Below, one piece after another: positions 9,856 through 17,236 of a stretch of 19,912 nt of DNA. Made by a program: the position numbers and the translations under genes. The stretch's first letter is position 1, and every line of letters starts with the position of its first letter. The notes beneath the pieces were generated by a model. The model worked only from the letters and a program-made list of their open reading frames with translations. It had not been told where the DNA came from and made no database searches. Source of the stretch: Gonapodya sp. JEL0774 (taxonomy: Eukaryota > Monoblepharomycota > Monoblepharidomycetes > Monoblepharidales > Gonapodyaceae); NCBI GenBank assembly GCA_027604505.1, contig JADIIX010000250.1, positions 1 through 19,912 of the forward strand. Reading direction: 5' to 3'.

Positions 9856-12606
9856 ATGGCCACCACCGACTCCGACCAAGCCGTTCTCGTCACCCTCGTG
9901 CGCACCGTACTGCGCGCCTACTACCCTCCCCCTTACGTCCTGGTCATGGACATCCTGACCCGAGTCGGCGAGGCGCGCGACGACGAACTCGTCGCCAGGA
10001 CCAAGATTCCCGCCAAGGAGCTGGCTAGGATATGCCAGAGGTTGAAGGACGATAGGTTGTTGGCGGCGTGAGTTGAGTAGTGGGACAAGACCAGAAATCT
10101 CAGAGGCCGCCCCGGGACCCCGGCCGGAGGTGAGCGGAGAGAAAAACGGAGGGACGGCCATCACCACGAAGGAACAGCGAGGGGTCTGAACAAGCGTCGG
10201 TGAGGTGGTGCGGGGCCTTGTTCCGCCGAGGGAGAGAGAGACTCGTGCAGGGTTCCCCACACCCAGCCACCAGGACGGATGTGCTTCCTTCCCTTCGTAT
10301 GGACCGGTGTGCCCTTTCTCATTCCCCAACTTGTTTCGAGGTTTGAGGTTTTCGTATGGGCTGGCTGGCACATGGACTTGAAAAACGACGTATGGACATG
10401 GGGACAGGGGACATCTCGCATGGACTGGACGTAGGGAGTTTTGAACACCACTCTCCGTCTTTTCTGGGTCTTTTCTGTCCGTCATCACCCACCCCCGTAC
10501 CCCGTCCCCATTCCCCCTTTCCCCTTCCCCGTGCCCCTTCCCCCGTCCCCGCACACGGCAACCTTTAGAGAATCCAAAGAAACCACAGTGGGCATGAAGA
10601 TCGTCCAGAGGAACACGTGAGTTCTCGTCTCTCGTTCCTCGTTTCCCCCGTCTCGGTCTCGGAACGCGATAGGACCACCTGCATCCTTGTCGCTCGCTCG
10701 TCCCACCCGGTCGTGGGTGTGGGTGTGGGTGGGTGGAGGTCGTGGGGACCAGCGACGAGCGCCACTCCCCCTCCCCGGTTCCCCATCTCACCTCCCCCCT
10801 TCCCCCTCTCACTCCTCCTCGTGCCCCCACCGCACCGTACCGCACAACCTGCTACCGCCCCCCACCTCCAAGTTACTTCATCGACTACATGCAGTTCGTC
10901 AACGCCGTAAAGCTCCGGCTGGCGCTGGTGCAGAGGAGGATCAAGAGGGATATCAAGGAGGTGGGTGGTGGGTTATGGTTTTTTGACGAGAGGGAGGAGG
11001 GGGGAGGGGGGGGGGCGGGTTTGTGTGATGGAGGAGATGGAAAACTATGTACCATGAACGTTCTTGGCGGGGTGGAAGTGAGGAAAGTGGGAGAAAGGTC
11101 GAGTCACGATCACTCTTCCCTCTCCCATCTCCCATCTCCTTCTCCCCCCCCCCCCCAAGTCCGAGTCCCGCCAGTCCTTCCTCTGCCCCGTGTGCCGCAC
11201 CACCTACGACCTGACCGACGCCCTCCGCCTCTTCGACGCTGCGCGGAACCAGATGCTGTGCACCTACGACGGCACGGTGGTGGACGTGGTCAAGGAGAGC
11301 GGGGGCAGGGGGGAGGAGACACTGCGGAAGTTCACGAAAGAGAATGGCATGGTTATGGAAATGTTGAAGAGGGCGGATGAGATGAAGGTGGTGGGGTGGG
11401 TTGGCGGGCGTGGGGGAAGGGGAGATGGTCGATGGTGGCAAGTGGGACGGGAGAGGGCCGGGAAACCCCCGCGGATGGGAAGCTTGGTGGCTGGTGCCTC
11501 ACCTCGTTCGATGCCTTGACCCCTTGACACTTACACGCGGGTTCTTTTCATATCCCTTCTGTTCCTTTGCTTATTTTGTTGTCTTAAAACCCCCCACCCC
11601 CCGCCGCAGCCACCACCGCGCCGCCAAACTCACCAAAGAGCAGCGGCAAGCCATCAAGGCCGAACTTTCGCTTTCCTCTTCCTCCTCCTTGTCCACCTCT
11701 GGCCTGTCTTCGACCAACGCCGGTGATTTGGCCAGGCAGATGGCCCAGGGGAGGGTCGAGGTGGTCATCCACGAGGGGAACGGAACCGGTGGGAGTGGGA
11801 ACACGGGCACGGGGAAGGTGTGAGTAAATTCTTGTCTTCGCTGCCCTTCTTTTTGTTCTGTGTGGGTTTGCAGCGCCTGCGAGGGTGTGTTGTGTCGTGG
11901 TGCTGGCATATTCTGCAAGTGATGGGATTTTTTTGCCTTACTGAAACCGCCCATCCCCGTCCCCACGCCTAGCACTTCCCACGACCTCCCCATATGGCAC
12001 CAGTACAGTACCGTTACGGGGGAACGGGTGGTGCCCTCCAAGAACGCCGGACATGGACGGGGACAGGTGGGACAAGGAAAGGGAAAGGGGGGGATGTCGC
12101 AGGGAGGGAAAGCGGGGGAGGGAGAGGAAGGGGAGGAGGAGGAGGAGGCAAGGCGTGAGTGGTTTGGAGAGGGTTGTGGGTGATGGGTCGAGGGTGTCGG
12201 TCCTGTCGGGACCCCCATTCGCCTCTCATCCACCAATCCTTATTGCCCCTTTCTCACCCTACACCTCCCACCTCACCCAGGCATCGCCGCCTACCTCGCC
12301 AACTACCAGGGCGCCGCGTCCGACCCCGACCCGGACCCGGACTCTGATCCCTCGGACGACGAGGAAGAGTTTTCCTCGGTGGACGGTGCGTCGGTCGGGG
12401 GGTCGGGATCGGCGGTGGGGAGTCCTGCGGCAGTGGGGAGTCCGGTATACACTGGGCCGGATGTGGGAGGGGGAGAGGATAGTGAGGTGGGGAGGGGGGT
12501 GAAGAGGGGGAGGGAGGAGGAAGAGGAGAAGCGGGAAGCGCAGAAGGTGGAGGGAAAGGTGGAAGGAGGTGGTGTGGAGGAAGACGAGGAGTTCGAGGAT
12601 GTGTGA
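9856..12606 (+). CDS. Transcription initiation factor IIE, alpha subunit (TFIIE-alpha, TFA1 family)
   Basis: Seven exons join in frame: 9856-10067, 10569-10616, 10873-10960, 11160-11395, 11610-11819, 11973-12154 and 12281-12606, giving 433 aa (human about 440, yeast about 480). TFIIE-alpha pairs with TFIIE-beta in the nucleus, enters the RNA polymerase II preinitiation complex and recruits and regulates TFIIH. Residues 1-115 form the N-terminal winged-helix region: LVRTVLRAYYPPPYVLVMDI, DDELVARTKIPAKELARI, and YFIDYMQFVNAVKLRLALVQ. A zinc ribbon follows at 125-153 (CPVC, then LFDAARNQMLCTYDG). The short motif LPIWHQYSTVTGERV is the conserved P-W-STV-G segment. The tail is acidic (DPDPDPDSDPSDDEEEF; final EEDEEFEDV). 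The start ATG lies in a good context (cttccATGG) after a pyrimidine tract. Intron 1 is long (501 nt). Oddity: the fourth zinc ligand is Asp153 instead of Cys. Confidence 0.93.
11160..11275 (+). other. TFIIE-alpha zinc-ribbon segment with a substituted ligand
   Basis: The start of exon 4 encodes FLCPVCRTTYDLTDALRLFD followed by AARNQMLCTYDGTVV. In the family the second half reads C-x-x-C (human C-T-F-C-H). Here the codons tgc acc tac gac give C-T-Y-D, so the ligands would be Cys125, Cys128, Cys150 and Asp153. The segment begins directly after an acceptor preceded by a run of about 13 C, in phase with exon 3. Confidence 0.8.
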
Positions 12607-13055
12607 AGGTGTGTGCGTGCGGTGGAGTTGGTCGGTGGAGGGGGAAGGGGATGTGGAGTTGGAGATGGAAGAGCAGAAGGGGGCGACATGGCGGGGGGCG
12701 ATCGGGTGGACCATGCAGGTGGACGCGGAGATGCGGGAAACCGCGATGAAGGCGGGGAGGTCCGGCGAGGTGGCTTGACGCACCAACCGTTTCGTATGTA
12801 CACGGCATGTATCTAGATACCTATTACTCTCATAATACCTCCACGATCGATCATAACAAACTATGTACAAAAGAAAGAGATACGTTTCCCTTTAAAGCTC
12901 TTTACGATCATAAAGGATGATGAACGGAGAGAGAGGATGATCACCCGACGAACAAACGCTTCCCGCAAGAGATGTGCGAGTGATGAGCCAGCGAAGACCT
13001 GAGCCACAATCTGCGAGGTTCAGGCATGATATGTAATGAGGTTCGCCCTCTATTG
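12607..13055. other. 3' flank of TFIIE-alpha and upstream region of the DJ-1 family gene
   Basis: The first part (to about 12780) stays G-rich like the last TFIIE-alpha exon. From about 12800 it becomes A/T-richer, consistent with a terminator and promoter zone. No gene could be supported on either strand. Confidence 0.5.
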
Positions 13056-13078
13056 CTTGCGCAAGCAACTTGCGCAAG
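13056..13078. promoter_or_regulatory. Two copies of a palindromic decamer upstream of the DJ-1 family gene
   Basis: The self-complementary decamer cttgcgcaag occurs at 13056-13065 and again at 13069-13078, 13 bases apart start to start, about 95 bases upstream of the start codon at 13172. Duplicated palindromes in this position could bind a dimeric transcription factor. No factor is assigned. Confidence 0.4.
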
Positions 13079-13171
13079 CTCTGTGTGATGGACATGTAAA
13101 AGGGGTTTTGTCAATCTGTGCAAAGGACTGCAGTCTCACAGAATCCCAACTTCGTTTTCACCGAAATCATC

Positions 13172-14198
13172 ATGAAGGGACACAAGAATTTGAATGTTGT
13201 CAACCCCAAGAAGCCCAAGCGTATTGCGATCGTGCTCTCAAACCCCGGTGTGTCGGCCACGACACGCGGGCCAGTCGGATTCTGTGAGAACGCTCTCTTT
13301 CATTTTGGACGAAAAGGGGTTCTCCTGCCGTTAGAGGATTGAGTTTCCCTCCGTTGGCCACGATCTTTTCAATTCAGGGTGGGCGGAACTGACACACCCA
13401 TACTTTTACTTCTCCGAGGTTGGCTACGAAGTTGACCTGTTCTCGCCCTTGGGAGGAAAGGTTGAAGGTGACGCTTCAAGTGATCCCGAGGATCCAAGCC
13501 AATGGCAGGCTGAAGACGTGATCTCACGCGGATACAAGGTGACCAGGTTCTTTCCATCAATTTCCATTCAGATATGCTGAACCGCTCCGTTTCAAACTGC
13601 CCCTATCATTTGCAGCACGACCCAGACTTTGTTGCTCTCCTGAAGTCGACCCGTCCAGTGGACGAGATCTCTGTTGACAAATATGACGCCATTGTTGTGG
13701 CGGGCGGGCAAGGTCCCATGTGGACCTTCTCCAGCGCTCACGGTTTGCACAAAAAGTTCGCGGAGTTCTACGAGGCTGGAAAGGTCACTGCCGCCCTTTG
13801 CCACGGTACCGCGGTTCTTCGCTACGCCATGCTCTCTGACGGAACGCCGCTCGTGCGTGGGAAATCAGTCACGGGCTTCGCCAACGTGGAAGAAGACTTC
13901 GCCGACGCTGCGATGGTGAATTGGGGGGTGCTGAAGGCAGGCGAGCATGTGATGCCGTGGAGGATCGAAGACGGGTTGAAGAAGCTCGGAGCCAACTACA
14001 TCCGCTCTGCGATGTGGGCTGGATTCGCGACAAGGGATGGAAACTTGATCACGGGACAGCAGAACTACTCGTGAGTTGATCCCGACGTTGTTATGCTGGG
14101 GTTGTATGGTGAAATTCGTGTTCGTTTTCGAACGATGGTTGGCTGGGCAAAGTGGAGGAGAAACGGCCAAGTTGATCATCGAAGCCCTGGGCCTTTGA
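13172..14198 (+). CDS. DJ-1/PfpI family protein (class I glutamine amidotransferase-like)
   Basis: Four exons (13172-13283, 13378-13538, 13616-14070, 14153-14198) join in frame to 257 aa, the usual size for the larger DJ-1/PfpI (Hsp31-like) proteins. Family hallmarks in order: RIAIVLSNPGVS (first beta strand), the GFWWAELTHPYF segment with a conserved Glu at 41 and FSEVGYEVDLFSPLGG, then YDAIVVAGGQGPMW. The nucleophile elbow TAALCHGTAVL has Cys153-His154, and VTGFANVEED and LITGQQNYSGGETAKLIIEA close the domain. Members act as glutathione-independent glyoxalases, protein or nucleotide deglycases, chaperones or peptidases; which applies here cannot be read from sequence. No signal peptide or membrane segment is evident, so it is probably cytosolic. 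Intron 2 has a clear branch-like gctgaac; introns 2 and 3 end in TTTGCAG and CAAAG. Start chosen at the first ATG in frame (MKGHKNLNVV); a two-copy palindrome lies upstream. Confidence 0.92.
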
Positions 14199-14501
14199 GT
14201 TTCAACAATCACATGCAAAAGAGTGAATGGAGTAGCCACCTTCCAGAAATTGGTGTCTTTGTAAGAGTTTGAGTTTCTGCTTTATTTTTCAAAAGAATTA
14301 CAAACGGTCTAATCAGTGAAAAGTTACGTGAATGTGAACAATACGAACAGAAGACAGGTCTGACAGTAGCCTGAGGTGTTTCTGAATCACACTGGATTTT
14401 ACTGTGATGATTTCTGGTGACATGGAATGTGATGCACACACTATGCACCACTGGTCACCGGAGGGAACATGGTCACTCAAATACTCCATACCCTTCTTCT
14501 T
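14199..14501. other. 3' flank of the DJ-1 family gene, no gene seen
   Basis: This stretch is A/T-richer than the coding DNA and has no supported open frame. It separates the DJ-1 family gene from the degenerate duplicate that follows. Confidence 0.5.
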
Positions 14502-14971
14502 TACCGGAGTCTACTGCTCTAATGTCTCGACTGCCATGGAGGGCTGAGCGAACTACCGGGACCGGCAGGTCCTCGAGTCTCGGCGCAAGTTCAAGGTCAG
14601 TAATGCAAGAATGACCGCTCAACAGCAAAACATTACCAACTTCAAAGACGCTGGTGTGAGAATGGATGTATATATTGAGCAAGCGGGTGGGCCTGTGAGG
14701 CCCGGTGCACATTACGTGACTCCCCCCCCCCCCGCCGCACAACAGGCACCCCCCCCCTCCCAATGCCCGCCTCCCATCTACGCCCTGCACTCTCCAATCC
14801 CGCCCACCACATTCCCGAGTCGCATTTCCTTGCCCAAGTGTAGGACTTGTGACCCGACTCGAGCCAAAATCACGACATGAGAATAGACACTCCAAACGTC
14901 GACTTCACGGCAGCTCTCTCGGCTCTGGCTTCTGCTCACACAAGACTCGTCAATGGTGCGTGTGGTGCTAC
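14502..14971 (+). pseudogene. Degenerate duplicate of promoter plus exon 1 of the coiled-coil gene
   Basis: This segment aligns with 17117-17446. The upstream part matches from taccgga to tcctc-agtctcg, and the exon copy at 14763-14955 is exactly 193 nt, the same length as the functional exon at 17237-17429. Both contain AHHIPESHF and DFTAALSALASAH and end at the same donor (aatg|gtgcgtgtgg). I count about 27 differences in the 193 nt, about 14% divergence. The copy carries two nonsense codons where the functional exon has CAG and CGA (now TAG and TGA). Downstream exons are not present, so it is a partial gene copy that cannot make the protein. Confidence 0.8.
14596..14720. repeat. Insertion in the duplicated promoter, possible small inverted-repeat element
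   Basis: Relative to the functional locus, about 125 bp are extra here. The extra DNA starts with gtcagtaatg and ends with cattacgtgac, which are inverted repeats of each other apart from one base. That is the layout of a tiny non-autonomous transposon, but the repeats are short and imperfect, and poly-C tracts blur the right boundary. Confidence 0.3.
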
Positions 14972-15326
14972 CTAATTCACGAGACGACTTACATGCTTGC
15001 CTTGCGCCCACAACGGATCAACCAGGTTGGAAAGCGGAAAGAGTGCGAGTTCAGAATCGATCGAAACGTAAAGCCTTGATCACGCGCCGGTCAAGCAAAC
15101 ACGGAAGACATTTGCACGACAGAAAACTGTCTCTACAAACATATTTAGATCTTTCCCGACGATCTCATTGAGCATTCTAACGCAAACACCGGGATCCATC
15201 CTGATACGTACATGGTGCACTTGCGCCAAACCAAGACCGCCATAAACGCAACCACTATCACACTAAAATACACAGAAAACCTACTGAAATACCAAATCAG
15301 CCATATAATAACATCCACGTGCCGAA
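14972..15326. other. 3' flank of the bestrophin-like gene, no gene seen
   Basis: The stretch between the duplicate exon's donor-like end and the stop codon of the minus-strand gene holds no supported gene. It should contain the polyadenylation region of the bestrophin-like gene. Confidence 0.5.
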
Positions 15327-16603
15327 TCAAAACAGGTAACCGTTGACCGCAACGATCGCCTCGGGCAAAGCGTCCCCACTGGCACCGAGGAGGCTCTTTA
15401 AATCCCTTTCGATCGTTCTCGTGTACGACGTGAGCGGCACGTCAGTGATGGCTCCCTCGAACGGATCCTCGTTGACGGCTCCAGTGCGTTCGATCGTCGT
15501 GAAGAGGAACGATACGATGCCCGATATGGGAATGACGAGGTACGCGGCGCCAGAGATGACGAAGGTCTGCCCAGCGGTGGGGGTGGACAGGTGGGAATGA
15601 GGTGTGTGGTGTCCGGATTCGGCGGGCAATAATGAACTCACTTGAACTAAAAAGAATGGCAAGAGAATCACGAACACGTGAACGTAAACCCTAGCATGCG
15701 GATCGAATATCGATTTGTTGTGCTGTGGAAGAGGTTACTATTGGCAGACAAGCCTCACCTCGTGAAGTAATCATACTGCCTGTCAGTAAATGTTTTTTCA
15801 GTGGGTACTCGTACTCGCAAGTAACCTGTGCGCAGTTTTAAGTTACGCACCTCGGAACCGGGATCTCTTTTATTCTCTCACAGACAGACTGCGCCCCTTG
15901 CAACGCCGCGAGTTGTCCTTCCATCTGGAAGGAATCGAACCCCTGCAGTGTTCCATCCGCCATTCCATCGTAAATCCGATGCGCTATGCGTTTCATTATC
16001 CAGAGTGGCCGGTTGTGCGCCAGTTGTATCTCAGAAGCTTCCTCGCGGGGTAAGAGCGACATGACGTCCCCGTAGTCCGTTTGCTTCCTGAGCTGCACAC
16101 GGAGAGCATGCGACCACGCAATCACACGGTGGATCATCTCCCTTTTGTAAGCCTCGGCCCTCTCCGAGTTGTATTGCGACGTGTGTTTGTGAGCGTCCAC
16201 GAAGCACACGACGAGATGACCGAGGATACGAGAGGCGGTGGTGATGGTGGCCCACGCCTGTGCGGCTTCTCCCCAACGAGAGAAGGAAGTGTTTGCGCGA
16301 AAGGCGAGGAAAATTGACAGTGCGGTTCCCAAGACACCAACCGGGGCGAACGACCTTGACTTGCCACAAAGGGAAGAAGAAAAAGAGGAAAGAAAGGAAG
16401 ACAAAAAGCGAAAATAGAGAGTTTAACGCTCAAGTGGGCTGCTTGTGAGTTCAATTGGGATAGCCGCTTTACCAGGAGAGAAACGTCCATCCGAGTTGAG
16501 CGACGAAAAGATACGCGAAGAGGGACGATATAATCCCGAGAGCGGTGTCGAACCACACATAGGTGATGATTTTGATAGGGTTGAAGTTTCTTTTGACGAT
16601 CAT
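15327..16603 (-). CDS. Bestrophin-like (UPF0187 family) membrane channel protein
   Basis: Five minus-strand exons join in frame: 16603-16473, 16354-15851, 15779-15759, 15690-15642 and 15566-15327, giving 314 aa, about the size of UPF0187 proteins. The family forms pentameric anion channels in membranes. Visible in order: N-terminal MIVKRNFNPIKII, a first membrane segment (ALGIISSLFAYLFVAQL), the second with the conserved GTALSIFLAFRANTSFSRW, then AAQAWATITTASRILG and AWSHALRVQLRK. The IPVPRQYDYFTRVYVHVF junction is followed by hydrophobic ILLPFFLVQTF and ISGAAYLVIPISGIVSFLF, with the C-terminal VNEDPFEGAITDVPLTSYTR. Start chosen at the first Met of the family-like N-terminus; the frame is open further upstream without an ATG to a stop near 16714, so an additional 5' exon is possible. 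Exon 3 is only 21 nt. Substrate, membrane and regulation cannot be told from sequence. The gene sits between two direct copies of another gene's first exon. Confidence 0.88.
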
Positions 16604-17236
16604 GACGCGATGATGGACAAAGCGAGCGTATAACGACCTGACGACACAGCTCCACGGATCCACGGAGAGACGGGCAAAAATGTTTTGGGCAACAGCCAAG
16701 AGGCCTGATTGAGACTATTAAAAGCACTTGCGCATCCGCGGACCATGAGCATGCAGAACCTGAAGACCTGTCGATCGCAAATCCTGAAACCCTCTTTTCC
16801 AGAATCACTGGTAATTTATTATCAACATAATAAAATGAGCACGCAAATGTTCACGTAGATGATCTGGAAGATTAATTCGGACAGTTATTATCGTCCTATC
16901 CGCCTCATCAGCGGTTCTGTCAGTGTTGCCACAGAGAAATTATAGCATCTCCGCTTCCTTTCTGTCACCACATGCATTTCCTTGATTGCTCGCTGCCTCT
17001 GGGTGGCCCTGGTGATGCCTGGCGCGGAGCAGAGACGACTTGTCGTTCCGGCCACCCTGTGCAAGGGCAGGGGAGGGTTACCTGTATCATTCCGTCCATA
17101 TTATGTGTTAGTATTGTACCGGAATCTAACGCTCTAATGGCTCGGCCGCCATGGAGGTGCGAGCGAAAACCGGCACGGGCCGGTCCTCAAGTCTCGAAAA
17201 TGCGAAGACCGACCACACTCCACCCACCAACTCCCG
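16604..17236. promoter_or_regulatory. Divergent intergenic region between the bestrophin-like and coiled-coil genes
   Basis: The two genes are transcribed away from each other from here, so this holds both promoters. The middle (about 16805-16960) is A/T-rich. The last 120 bases (from 17117) are shared with the degenerate duplicate at 14502 onward, which marks them as the copied promoter-proximal part of the coiled-coil gene. No individual binding site could be assigned. Confidence 0.5.

Noticed and set aside
10161-10451. Possible extra coding exon in the long first intron of TFIIE-alpha
   Set aside because: Exons 1 and 2 join directly in phase and give the expected family sequence, leaving no room for another exon.
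11571-12870. Long minus-strand open frames opposite the TFIIE-alpha gene
   Set aside because: They are composition-driven shadows (Pro/Ser-rich) of G-rich exons and introns with no domain-like motif; the plus-strand exons keep frame and match the family.
14763-14955. RIP-like C-to-T mutation as the cause of the stops in the duplicate exon
   Set aside because: Both stops are C-to-T changes, but other differences run in both directions and include transversions, so there is no one-sided mutation bias.
15931-15950. A tRNA internal-promoter-like B box (ggaatcgaaccc, read on minus as gggttcgattcc)
   Set aside because: It lies in the bestrophin-like coding exon (encoding GFDSF). The only A-box-like word is too close, and no cloverleaf can be drawn.
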